Origin: Rhodobacterales bacterium UBA5972
GTDB taxonomy: Bacteria > Pseudomonadota > Alphaproteobacteria > Rhodobacterales > Rhodobacteraceae
Length of the DNA: 6,598 bases
Assembly: GCA_002430125.1 (NCBI GenBank)
Contig: DJBQ01000091.1
Location: 1-6,598, forward strand
Direction: 5' to 3'
Shown here: positions 1-5,881 of the stretch, one piece after another
How the letters are laid out: each line of letters starts with the position of its first letter
Position numbering within the stretch: the first letter of the stretch is position 1
The notes under the pieces: model-generated
The model's input: only the letters and a program-made list of their open reading frames with translations
What the model was told of the DNA's origin: nothing
Database searches by the model: none
Program-made: the position numbers and the translations under genes

Positions 1-408
1 CGTAGTAATGTCAGCGCGCAAAACCGGCAAGTCACTGGGGCCCTGAACCGGCAGGCCGGTGGTAAAATTACGCGCCCGCATACCACCATGCGCAAGCTCG
101 ATCGCCGCCAGTGCACCGAAAGATTTGATCGCCTCGGCCTGACGCGCGTGACCCGCCAGATATACGTCGTCCCAAAACCGTTCGAGCGGATGGTTTGCCA
201 CGTCACTGTCAGGGCTGATTTCGGTCATTTGGGTGGCGATAGTCCCCCAACCACCTTCGGCTTTAATGGCCCGAAGTGCCAGCGCCCCGTTTGGTTGGCC
301 AGCCCCGTGACCGGTTGCATGTGGCACCGCATAAAACCGATTCGGCGCGGTCACCGGGCCGATTTGCGCGGGCTCAAAAAGAATGTCGGGTTTAGCGATG
401 ATTGTCAT
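1..408 (-). CDS. NADH:flavin oxidoreductase, trimethylamine dehydrogenase-like (N-terminal part, cut by window edge)
   Basis: The first 136 residues of an FMN-binding TIM-barrel oxidoreductase are visible; the rest lies beyond position 1. The start LFEPAQIGPVTAPNRFYAVPH (about residues 10-30) closely follows the N-terminus of trimethylamine/dimethylamine dehydrogenase-type proteins, as do KAEGGWG (49-55) and the second-strand motif GALAAIELAHGG (98-109). Full-length members are usually 650-730 residues, with a 4Fe-4S site and a C-terminal FAD/NADH-type domain, none of which can be seen here. Family members oxidatively demethylate methylated amines, betaines or related compounds in the cytoplasm. 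The cysteine that carries the covalent flavin in trimethylamine dehydrogenase (VPHC) is alanine here (A31), and the substrate-pocket tyrosine region reads TQMTEIS, so trimethylamine is unlikely to be the substrate. The ATG at 406-408 is preceded by AGGCGG (415-420). The gene is divergent from tig. The family is clear; the substrate is unknown. Confidence 0.85.
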   Translation of the reverse strand, partial: MTIIAKPDILFEPAQIGPVTAPNRFYAVPHATGHGAGQPNGALALRAIKAEGGWGTIATQMTEISPDSDVANHPLERFWDDVYLAGHARQAEAIKSFGALAAIELAHGGMRARNFTTGLPVQGPSDLPVLRADITT

Positions 409-425
409 GATGTTCCGCCTGTTGC

Positions 426-454
426 GTAATACGAAAGCAAATTAGCCTTGTTAA
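426..454 (-). promoter_or_regulatory. candidate promoter for the flavin oxidoreductase
   Basis: On the minus strand TTAACA (449-454, five of six matches to TTGACA) is followed after exactly 17 bases by TATTAC (426-431, four of six matches to TATAAT). The predicted transcript start near 419-420 would leave a leader of only about 11 bases that still includes most of the AGGCGG ribosome site, which is tight. The match was judged by eye only. Confidence 0.35.
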
Positions 455-511
455 GACGAGCAAAAAGCGACGCTGCTTGGGAAAAGGCGCGCCCAAGGCC
501 GCCAATCGCCC

Positions 512-541
512 CTTGCAGAGCCGCAAATGCCTCACTAGAAG
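512..541 (+). promoter_or_regulatory. candidate sigma-70-type promoter of tig
   Basis: TTGCAG (513-518) and TAGAAG (536-541) are 17 bases apart. The -10 context ACTAGAAG resembles the alphaproteobacterial housekeeping -10 GCTANAWC. The same layout, CTTGCA then 15 bases then CACTA, occurs upstream of clpP. The predicted start near 548 would give a leader of about 50 bases that contains the hairpin at 559-574. Confidence 0.42.
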
Positions 542-558
542 AACCGCTGACTTACCGG

Positions 559-574
559 GCCCGCCTTCGCGGGC
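559..574 (+). other. GC-rich hairpin in the tig leader
   Basis: GCCCGC (559-564) and GCGGGC (569-574) form a perfect six-pair stem around the four-base loop CTTC. It lies 16 bases upstream of the tig ribosome binding site, so it would not hide the site itself. No T-run follows, so it is not a classical terminator. It could stabilise or tune the leader mRNA; no function is shown. Confidence 0.45.
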
Positions 575-590
575 TGTTATGCTATGAATC

Positions 591-596
591 GAGGAA
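591..596 (+). promoter_or_regulatory. ribosome binding site of tig
   Basis: GAGGAA sits four bases before the ATG at 601. It fixes the trigger factor start there rather than at the in-frame TTG at 448, whose extra 51 residues do not resemble any trigger factor N-terminus. Confidence 0.8.
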
Positions 597-600
597 CCAA

Positions 601-1932
601 ATGCAGGTCAACGAGACCCTGAACGAAGGCCTGAAACGAGGCTATACCATCAGCTTTACCGCCGCCGAACTTGACGCGAAGGTGAACGAGAAATTGATCG
701 AAGCCCAACCGACCATTGAAATGAAGGGCTTTCGCAAAGGCAAAGTCCCGATGGCTATGCTGAAAAAGCAGTTCGGCCCAAGGGTTCTGGGCGAGGCCAT
801 GCAGGAAACTGTTGATGGCGCGATCGCCAAGCATTTCGAAACCTCGGGCGACCGTCCCGCCAGCCAGCCAGACGTCAAAATGACGAATGACGACTGGAAA
901 GAAGGCGACGATATCGAAATCGCGATGACCTATGAGCGTCTGCCGGATGTGCCGGAAGTGGATTTCCGGTCGATCAAGATTGAACGGTTAGTGACCACCG
1001 TTGCTGACGCTGAAGTTGACGAGGCGTTGGGCAATCTGGCGAAATCGGCCAACAATTTTGAAGATCGCAAAAAGGGCGCCAAAGCCAAATCAGGCGATCA
1101 GGTTGTGATCAACTTTCTGGGCAAAGTCGACGGCGAGGCCTTTGATGGCGGCGCTGCCGAGGATTATCCTTTGGTTCTGGGATCAAACTCGTTCATTCCG
1201 GGTTTCGAGGATCAGTTGGTTGGCGTCAAAGTCGGCGACGATATCGAGGTTAAGGTGGCGTTTCCGGCAGAATACGGTGCCGCAAATCTGGCCGGCAAAG
1301 ACGCGGTTTTTGAATGCAAAATCAATGCCGTAAAGGAACCGAAGCCGGCCGAGATCAACGACGAACTGGCCAAGCAATTCGGAGCCGAAGATTTGGCCGC
1401 TCTGAAAGGTCAGATTTCCGAGCGACTAGGGGCCGAGTATACCGGTGCTGCGCGCGGTGTTACCAAACGCAAACTTATGGATGCGCTGGATGTGGTTGTC
1501 AGCTTTGAATTACCCGAAAGCATGCTGGAGGCCGAAGCCGGTTCAATCGCGCACCAGTTGTGGCATGACGAAAACCCTGATGTTGAGGGCCATAATCATG
1601 ATGCAGTTGAAACCACAGATGAACACCGCACGCTGGCAACCCGCCGGGTAAAGCTGGGCCTGTTTCTGGCCGAGCTTGGCACCAAAAAGGAAATCACGGT
1701 TTCCGATACCGAAATGCAGCAGGCAGTGATGCAGCAGGCACAACAGTATCCGGGTCAGGAACGTCAATTTTACGAATTCATCCAGAAAAACGAACAGGCG
1801 TTGCAACAAATTCGCGCGCCGTTGTTTGAAGATAAAGTCGTCGATTACATCCTTGAACTGGCGGATGTCAGCGAAAAAACCGTCAACAAAGACGAATTGC
1901 AAGCAGCGATCGAAGCCTTGGGCGACGACTAA
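601..1932 (+). CDS. tig: trigger factor, ribosome-associated chaperone and prolyl isomerase
   Basis: Trigger factor docks at the ribosomal exit tunnel (protein L23) and shields nascent chains in the cytoplasm. The 443-residue product has the expected three parts. The N-terminal ribosome-binding domain (about 1-140) carries the docking motif GFRKGKVP at 43-50. The FKBP-type peptidyl-prolyl isomerase domain (about 161-246) includes [20 protein letters not shown] and later [17 protein letters not shown]. The helical C-terminal chaperone domain fills the rest. The length is close to the 432 residues of the E. coli protein. The start at 601 is chosen because [17 protein letters not shown] is the normal beginning and a good ribosome site precedes it. 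A terminator hairpin directly after the stop suggests a mainly single-gene transcript. Nothing appears truncated. The location a little upstream of clpP-clpX recalls the E. coli order tig-clpP-clpX. Confidence 0.97.
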   Translation: MQVNETLNEGLKRGYTISFTAAELDAKVNEKLIEAQPTIEMKGFRKGKVPMAMLKKQFGPRVLGEAMQETVDGAIAKHFETSGDRPASQPDVKMTNDDWKEGDDIEIAMTYERLPDVPEVDFRSIKIERLVTTVADAEVDEALGNLAKSANNFEDRKKGAKAKSGDQVVINFLGKVDGEAFDGGAAEDYPLVLGSNSFIPGFEDQLVGVKVGDDIEVKVAFPAEYGAANLAGKDAVFECKINAVKEPKPAEINDELAKQFGAEDLAALKGQISERLGAEYTGAARGVTKRKLMDALDVVVSFELPESMLEAEAGSIAHQLWHDENPDVEGHNHDAVETTDEHRTLATRRVKLGLFLAELGTKKEITVSDTEMQQAVMQQAQQYPGQERQFYEFIQKNEQALQQIRAPLFEDKVVDYILELADVSEKTVNKDELQAAIEALGDD

Positions 1933-1941
1933 GCCACCAGA

Positions 1942-1969
1942 AAAAGGCTGTGAAAGCGGCCTTTTATTT
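1942..1969 (+). terminator. rho-independent terminator of tig
   Basis: Ten bases after the tig stop, AAAAGGCTGT (1942-1951) pairs with GCGGCCTTTT (1956-1965), including two T-G wobbles, around a GAAA tetraloop, and continues into TATTT. A ten-pair stem, a GNRA loop and a T-rich tail make this a convincing intrinsic terminator. Confidence 0.8.
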
Positions 1970-1987
1970 CGCAGAAACAACGGATTA

Positions 1988-2015
1988 TTGCACGGTGTTG
2001 ATCCAGCGCGATACG
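1988..2015 (+). promoter_or_regulatory. weak candidate promoter of the EamA transporter
   Basis: TTGCAC (1988-1993, the same -35 hexamer as in the clpP candidate) is followed after 16 bases by GATACG (2010-2015), a poor -10. A promoter is expected here because a terminator ends the tig transcript, but the match is marginal. Confidence 0.2.
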
Positions 2016-2049
2016 GTTCCGGTTGCCGATTTAATGATGGCGTTCTGAT

Positions 2050-2973
2050 ATGCAACCCGGACGCGGCATTCTGCTAAAAATGATATCGGTCGCGTTGTTC
2101 ATGCTGATGGCCAGCCTGATCAAGGCAGCCTCAGGCCATGTCCCCCCCGGCGAAGCCGTGTTTTTCCGGTCGTTTTTTGCGATGCCGACAATTTTGATCT
2201 GGCTATGGACCCGATCTGAGCTCAGGACCGGGCTGATCACGAAAAACCCGATCGGCCATTTTTGGCGCGGCTTGGTGGGCACTTCGGCCATGGGGCTGGG
2301 GTTCGCCGGGCTTGGCTTGCTGCCCTTGCCCGAAGTCACCGCCATCGGCTATGCCGCCCCATTGCTGACGGTTATTTTTGCGGCGATGTTTCTGGGCGAG
2401 GAGGTACGTGCCTTTCGCCTGTCGGCGGTGGGTCTGGGTTTGATTGGCGTCCTGATCGTTCTTAGTCCGCGATTGTCATCGGTCACGGACGGCTCGCTTG
2501 GCGACCGCGAGGTTTTAGGGGCGGTTGTGGTGTTATGTGGAGCAACATTTGCGGCCCTCGCACAGGTTTTTGTGCGCCGGCTTGTGCAAACCGAAAAGAC
2601 CCCGGCGATAGTGTTTTATTTTTCGGTTACAGCAAGTTGTCTGTCGTTGTTGACACTGCCATTTGGCTGGGTTGTGCCCACGGCTCCCGAGGTTGGCTTG
2701 CTGATCTGTGCAGGTTTGCTGGGGGGCGTCGGGCAGATTTTCCTGACCAGTTCCTACCGGCTTGCGGATGCGTCGGTCATCGCTCCGTTTGATTATTCCT
2801 CGATGATTTTGGCGCTCATCATCGGCTATTTTGTATTTGGCGAAATGCCGACACTGGTGATGCTTTTGGGGGCTGGTCTGATTGTTATCGCCGGCATTCT
2901 GATCATCTGGCGCGAACGCAAGCTTGGCCTTGAACGCAACCAACAGCGCAAAGTCATGACCCCGCAGGGCTGA
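2050..2973 (+). CDS. EamA-family (drug/metabolite transporter superfamily) inner-membrane transporter
   Basis: This 307-residue, strongly hydrophobic protein has the architecture of ten-helix DMT-superfamily carriers: two EamA repeats, about 8-137 and 154-289. The first repeat has the typical PPGEAVFFRSFFA at helix 2 and LPEVTAIGYAAPLLTVIFAAMFLGEEV at about 93-119. The second repeats the pattern with LADASVIAPFDYSSMILALIIGYFVFGEMP (about 239-268). The basic tail WRERKLGLERNQQRK should be cytoplasmic. Members export or import small metabolites such as amino acids or purines; the substrate here cannot be told from sequence. The ATG at 2050 is used because MQPGRGILLKMISV fits homologues I know. 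There is no strong ribosome site; GATGG at 2036-2040 is the best candidate. A five-codon reading frame (ATG 2034, TGA 2046-2048) ends just before this start and might help by reinitiation. The gene lies between the tig terminator and clpP and has no evident functional link to either. Confidence 0.9.
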   Translation: MQPGRGILLKMISVALFMLMASLIKAASGHVPPGEAVFFRSFFAMPTILIWLWTRSELRTGLITKNPIGHFWRGLVGTSAMGLGFAGLGLLPLPEVTAIGYAAPLLTVIFAAMFLGEEVRAFRLSAVGLGLIGVLIVLSPRLSSVTDGSLGDREVLGAVVVLCGATFAALAQVFVRRLVQTEKTPAIVFYFSVTASCLSLLTLPFGWVVPTAPEVGLLICAGLLGGVGQIFLTSSYRLADASVIAPFDYSSMILALIIGYFVFGEMPTLVMLLGAGLIVIAGILIIWRERKLGLERNQQRKVMTPQG

Positions 2974-2990
2974 CCTTCGCTATTCATAGT

Positions 2991-3039
2991 GACCTGCCCC
3001 CCCCAAGGCTCCCTCAGTCATGACGAGAGTTTGCAGGTC
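2991..3039. repeat. spaced inverted repeat with an eight-C tract
   Basis: GACCTGC (2991-2997) and GCAGGTC (3033-3039) are perfect seven-base inverted arms separated by 35 bases. Between them are a run of eight Cs (2997-3004, sharing its first base with the left arm) and the eight-base palindrome GTCATGAC (3017-3024). No clear T-run follows, so a terminator for the transporter is possible but unproven. The rest of the 241-base gap (2974-3214) holds an AAGCGCTT palindrome (3072-3079), an ATTTCATT repeat (3043-3050 and 3106-3113) and the clpP promoter candidate. I see no gene in it. Confidence 0.5.
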
Positions 3040-3129
3040 TGGATTTCATTTTCGGTGGTTTCGTTTCGGGCAAGCGCTTTAAAGGCGACAAGGTTAGTCA
3101 AGACAATTTCATTCTTTCCGTCAGCCTCT

Positions 3130-3159
3130 CTTGCACCCCTGCGCGCGTCACACTAAGAC
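3130..3159 (+). promoter_or_regulatory. candidate promoter of clpP
   Basis: TTGCAC (3131-3136) and TAAGAC (3154-3159) are 17 bases apart, with the -10 context ACTAAGAC resembling alphaproteobacterial GCTANAWC. Spacing and flanks match the tig candidate: CTTGCA, 15 bases, CACTA. A start near 3166 gives a leader of about 50 bases. The CTTG at the -35 could also suit a heat-shock sigma factor, but the -10 does not clearly decide between them. Confidence 0.42.
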
Positions 3160-3201
3160 TCTGGTAGGATAGTTGCGGTATGAGCAATTGCAGCACAACA
3201 C

Positions 3202-3206
3202 AAAGG
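3202..3206 (+). promoter_or_regulatory. ribosome binding site of clpP
   Basis: AAAGG lies eight bases before the ATG at 3215 and supports that start over the in-frame TTG at 3173, which would add 14 residues not typical of ClpP. Confidence 0.65.
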
Positions 3207-3214
3207 CAGACAGC

Positions 3215-3844
3215 ATGAGAAACCCGATCGATACTTATATGAACACGCTGGTGCCGATGGTGGTCGAACAAACCTCGCGCGGCGAGCGGGCTTATGATAT
3301 TTTCTCACGCTTGCTGAAAGAGCGGATCATTTTTATTTCCGGCCCGATTCATGACGGTATGTCGACCCTGATTGTGGCGCAGTTGTTGTTTCTTGAGGCG
3401 GAAAACCCAAGCAAAGAAATCTCGATGTATATCAACAGCCCGGGTGGCGTTGTGACATCCGGCCTGTCGATTTACGACACGATGCAATATATCCGCCCCA
3501 AAGTGTCAACTTTGGTCGTTGGGCAAGCCGCGTCTATGGGATCAGTTCTGGCGGTTGCAGGCGAAAAAGGCATGCGTTTTGCGCTGCCAAACGCCCGCAT
3601 CATGGTTCACCAACCATCGGGTGGGTATCAGGGGCAGGCGACAGATATCATGATCCACGCCGCAGAGACCCAAAAGATTAAGGATCAGATCAACAAGATT
3701 TACGTCAAACATACCGGCCAGACCTTGAAAACGGTCGAAAAAGCGCTGGAGCGTGACAACTTCATGTCGGCGGAAGAAGCCCTTGAATGGGGTCATCTGG
3801 ATGAGATTGTTGACCACCGTGCGCCCGAAATCGATGCCAAATAG
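3215..3844 (+). CDS. clpP: ATP-dependent Clp protease proteolytic subunit
   Basis: ClpP is the serine peptidase of the ClpXP and ClpAP machines; two seven-subunit rings form a closed chamber that cuts proteins fed in by the ATPase. The 209-residue product shows the whole catalytic set: nucleophile S107 in GQAASMGS, H132 in MVHQPSGG, and D181 in LERDNFMS. The oxyanion/substrate strand motif NSPGG is at 74-78, and the handle helix region is at about 140-166. [29 protein letters not shown] is the normal mature-type alphaproteobacterial beginning, with only a very short propeptide, if any. The length agrees with the roughly 200 residues usual for the family. The gene lies 154 bases upstream of clpX on the same strand, as in many bacteria, so co-transcription is likely. 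It is complete, with no key residue missing. Confidence 0.98.
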   Translation: MRNPIDTYMNTLVPMVVEQTSRGERAYDIFSRLLKERIIFISGPIHDGMSTLIVAQLLFLEAENPSKEISMYINSPGGVVTSGLSIYDTMQYIRPKVSTLVVGQAASMGSVLAVAGEKGMRFALPNARIMVHQPSGGYQGQATDIMIHAAETQKIKDQINKIYVKHTGQTLKTVEKALERDNFMSAEEALEWGHLDEIVDHRAPEIDAK

Positions 3845-3900
3845 GTGATGGTATGTCTGACGGCGACTGAATCGTTACCAACGTGGGGTCGCAAAAGCCA

Positions 3901-3929
3901 TTGTTGTTCCCTGAAAACTGACCTAACCT
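3901..3929 (+). promoter_or_regulatory. weak candidate internal promoter for clpX
   Basis: In the clpP-clpX spacer TTGTTG (3901-3906) is followed after 17 bases by TAACCT (3924-3929), a three-of-six -10 with a CTAA core. It has the same geometry as the tig and clpP candidates but poorer matches. It would let clpX be made independently of clpP. Confidence 0.22.
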
Positions 3930-3944
3930 GTCGGCAACCGCAGG
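3927..3944 (+). other. small hairpin in the clpP-clpX spacer
   Basis: CCTG-T-CGG (3927-3934) pairs with CCG-CAGG (3938-3944) around a CAA loop, giving seven pairs with one bulged T. It has no T-run. Nine bases further on is a tandem nine-base repeat GGCCCGAAC/GGCCCGAAT (3953-3970). The hairpin may be an mRNA processing or stability element between the two cistrons; its role is unknown. Confidence 0.35.
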
Positions 3945-3998
3945 AAACAGAAGGCCCGAACGGCCCGAATTTTAAGATGAGCAAGGCAGAGGTGAACC

Positions 3999-5264
3999 AT
4001 GGCGTCTAATAACAGCGGTGACAGCAAGAACACCCTATACTGCTCGTTCTGCGGCAAAAGTCAGCATGAAGTCCGTAAACTTATTGCCGGACCAACAGTG
4101 TTTATCTGCGATGAATGCGTTGAATTGTGCATGGATATCATCCGCGAAGAAACCAAAACCAGTTTGGTAAAGTCGTCGGATGGGGTGCCAACACCGCGTG
4201 ATATTTGTAAGGTGCTGGACGATTATGTGATCGGTCAGGAACTTGCAAAACGGGTTTTGTCTGTGGCCGTACACAATCACTATAAGCGGCTGAATCACGC
4301 GTCTAAGACCTCGGAAATCGAACTTTCAAAATCCAATATCCTGCTGATCGGTCCAACTGGCTGTGGCAAGACATTGCTGGCGCAAACGCTGGCGCGGATA
4401 TTGGATGTGCCTTTCACCATGGCGGATGCAACCACCCTGACCGAAGCCGGCTACGTGGGTGAAGACGTCGAAAACATCATTCTGAAGCTGTTACAGGCGT
4501 CGGAATACAATGTCGAACGTGCCCAACGTGGAATCGTTTATATTGACGAGGTTGATAAGATAACCCGCAAGTCTGACAATCCGTCGATCACCCGCGATGT
4601 ATCGGGCGAGGGTGTACAGCAGGCCTTGCTGAAGATCATGGAAGGCACAATCGCCTCGGTTCCGCCGCAAGGCGGGCGCAAGCATCCGCAGCAGGAATTC
4701 CTGCAAGTCGATACCACGAACATCTTGTTTGTCTGTGGTGGGGCCTTTGCTGGCCTTGAAAAAATTATTGCGATGCGCGGCAAAGGCTCGTCGATTGGCT
4801 TTGGCGCTGACGTCAAAGACGCCAGCTTAAAAGGTACCGGCGAAACCCTGATGGAACTTGAGCCGGAAGATTTGCTGAAATTCGGCCTGATCCCGGAATT
4901 TGTTGGGCGCTTACCGGTGATTGCGACACTGACTGATCTGGACGAAGACGCGTTGGTGACGATCTTGTCAAAGCCGAAAAACGCTTTGGTCAAGCAGTAT
5001 CAACGTCTGTTTGAACTGGAAGATGTGCAACTGACATTCACAGACGACAGCCTGATCGCCATCGCCAAACGTGCGATTACCCGCAAAACCGGCGCCCGTG
5101 GCTTGCGTTCAATCATGGAGGATATCCTGTTGGATACTATGTTCGAATTGCCCGGTCTGGATGATGTTGTCGAAGTTGTGGTGAATGACGATGCTGTCAA
5201 CGGGCTTGGTAAGCCGCTGATGATCTATTCCGACCGCAAAGAAGAAAGCGCGACCGCCAGTTAA
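3999..5264 (+). CDS. clpX: ATP-dependent Clp protease ATP-binding subunit ClpX
   Basis: ClpX is a hexameric AAA+ unfoldase that recognises tagged proteins, pulls them through its pore and delivers them to ClpP. The 421-residue protein is complete. It has the N-terminal zinc-binding domain with C15, C18, C37 and C40 (adaptor and substrate docking), Walker A GPTGCGKT at 118-125, pore-1 loop GYVG at 151-154, Walker B YIDEVDK with D183/E184, RKH loop at 227-229, the ClpP-docking IGF loop at 266-268, arginine finger R304 in EFVGRLP, and sensor-2 GARGLR at 365-370. The start at 3999 is supported by GAGGTGA (3989-3995). An acidic stretch followed by [11 protein letters not shown] forms the variable C-terminus. 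The IGF motif agrees with partnership with the upstream clpP product. In related alphaproteobacteria, for example Caulobacter, ClpXP degrades cell-cycle regulators; this is family knowledge only. Confidence 0.98.
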   Translation: MASNNSGDSKNTLYCSFCGKSQHEVRKLIAGPTVFICDECVELCMDIIREETKTSLVKSSDGVPTPRDICKVLDDYVIGQELAKRVLSVAVHNHYKRLNHASKTSEIELSKSNILLIGPTGCGKTLLAQTLARILDVPFTMADATTLTEAGYVGEDVENIILKLLQASEYNVERAQRGIVYIDEVDKITRKSDNPSITRDVSGEGVQQALLKIMEGTIASVPPQGGRKHPQQEFLQVDTTNILFVCGGAFAGLEKIIAMRGKGSSIGFGADVKDASLKGTGETLMELEPEDLLKFGLIPEFVGRLPVIATLTDLDEDALVTILSKPKNALVKQYQRLFELEDVQLTFTDDSLIAIAKRAITRKTGARGLRSIMEDILLDTMFELPGLDDVVEVVVNDDAVNGLGKPLMIYSDRKEESATAS

Positions 5265-5274
5265 GGCAGGTTTT

Positions 5275-5291
5275 CGTGGGCTTTGCCCGCG
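5275..5291 (+). terminator. short hairpin just after clpX
   Basis: CGTGGGC (5275-5281) pairs with GCCCGCG (5285-5291), including one T-G wobble, around a TTT loop, starting 11 bases after the clpX stop. It has no T-run, so alone it would be a weak terminator. Together with the following GC palindrome it probably ends or protects the clpX mRNA. Confidence 0.4.
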
Positions 5292-5297
5292 ACCCAA

Positions 5298-5335
5298 GGC
5301 GGGGGGCGCTGCCCCCCCGACCCCCCGGAGTATTT
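5298..5335. repeat. GC-run palindromic intergenic element, possible terminator
   Basis: GGGGGGC (5301-5307) pairs with GCCCCCC (5311-5317) around a GCT loop, a perfect seven-pair, almost all G-C stem. A second C6 run (5321-5326) and GGAGTATTT (5327-5335) follow. From memory, very similar strings (G-run, CGCTG, C-run, C-run, GGAGTATTT) occur between genes in many Rhodobacteraceae, which suggests a dispersed repeat used as a transcription end or mRNA stabiliser. The copy-number idea is recollection, not measured here. Confidence 0.6.
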
Positions 5336-5462
5336 CTGAAACTATGATAGGGGACTGCGTGGTCGCGGGATTTGGTGACAGCTGGGACCGCAGCCGTTTT
5401 CCGCGCATTGCTGGGGTCAGGTGCAGCGCATCGCCTCTGGACCTTTTGGTGGCGCTGGGTCA

Positions 5463-5468
5463 TATAAT
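5463..5468 (+). promoter_or_regulatory. consensus -10 box upstream of the NDUFA12-family gene
   Basis: TATAAT is a perfect -10 hexamer 23 bases before the ATG at 5492. No good -35 lies at 17 bases; TGGACC (5438-5443) is the nearest match but with 19-base spacing. A transcript starting near 5475 would have a short leader with CGGAGAG (5481-5487) as its ribosome site. Upstream, 5341-5437 contains no gene that I can support. Confidence 0.5.
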
Positions 5469-5491
5469 CTGAGGAACAGACGGAGAGCCCA

Positions 5492-5866
5492 ATGAAATTC
5501 ATTAAGCGCCTTTTTACATGGTGGGACGGTCAGACCATTGGAACCCAACTGTTCACATGGCGGCGGGGGCAATTGGTGGGCGACGATGCTCAGGGCAACC
5601 GGTTTTACCAAACCAAGGACGCCAAGCGCCGCTGGGTGATCTATAATGGCGAGACCGAGGCAAGCCGGGTATCCCCGGATTGGCACGGATGGTTACATCA
5701 TACGTTCAGGGATGCGCCGACCAAGTCTCCACTGGCCCACAAGCCATGGGAAAAGCCGCATCAGGACAATCTGTCCGGTACAGCAATGGCTTATGCGCCT
5801 GCCGGATCAATAAAAGCGGCTAAACCGGCCAGTCGCGCAGATTATGAGGCGTGGCAGCCTGAATAG
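5492..5866 (+). CDS. NDUFA12-family protein (complex I accessory subunit B17.2 homologue)
   Basis: This 124-residue protein matches the alphaproteobacterial counterparts of the mitochondrial complex I accessory subunit NDUFA12/B17.2. The shared signature runs in order: [15 protein letters not shown] (8-22), [12 protein letters not shown] (29-40), RRWVIYNG (46-53), [15 protein letters not shown] (56-70) and [15 protein letters not shown] (83-97), followed by the less conserved tail ending DYEAWQPE. In mitochondria the subunit sits on the matrix arm and helps assembly and stability of NADH:ubiquinone oxidoreductase. In this bacterium it should be a cytoplasmic-side accessory of complex I (inference from the family). 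It has no signal peptide or membrane helix. It is not next to nuo genes here. It stands first in a unit with mlaD, whose start follows after 15 bases, and has its own -10 box and ribosome site. Confidence 0.92.
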   Translation: MKFIKRLFTWWDGQTIGTQLFTWRRGQLVGDDAQGNRFYQTKDAKRRWVIYNGETEASRVSPDWHGWLHHTFRDAPTKSPLAHKPWEKPHQDNLSGTAMAYAPAGSIKAAKPASRADYEAWQPE

Positions 5867-5881
5867 GGCGCGCGGAGCGAT

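Noticed and set aside
88..429. Plus-strand 113-codon open frame at the left edge
   Set aside because: It lies opposite the flavin oxidoreductase, whose minus-strand frame has clear family motifs; the plus-strand product has none.
448..600. In-frame TTG extension of tig adding 51 residues
   Set aside because: The added residues resemble no trigger factor N-terminus, and GAGGAA plus the standard [11 protein letters not shown] beginning support ATG 601.
409..600. Possible tRNA or structured RNA gene in the divergent gap
   Set aside because: No T-loop GTTCRANTC box or cloverleaf could be found; only two six-pair stems (476-481/492-497 and 559-574) are present.
1543..2055. Minus-strand 170-codon open frame over the tig 3' end
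   Set aside because: It is antisense to conserved tig codons, runs through the terminator and shows no recognisable domain.
3173..3214. In-frame TTG extension of clpP adding 14 residues
   Set aside because: The ATG at 3215 gives the usual ClpP start and length and has a ribosome site eight bases upstream.
4538..4993. Minus-strand 151-codon open frame within clpX
   Set aside because: It is a low-complexity Ser/Thr/Pro-rich shadow of the clpX codons, with no domain and no sign of its own start signals.
5109..5686. Overlapping minus-strand open frames across the clpX end, the gap and the NDUFA12-family gene
   Set aside because: They translate the GC palindrome into Pro/Gly/Arg-rich sequence and overlap confident plus-strand genes; none has family features.
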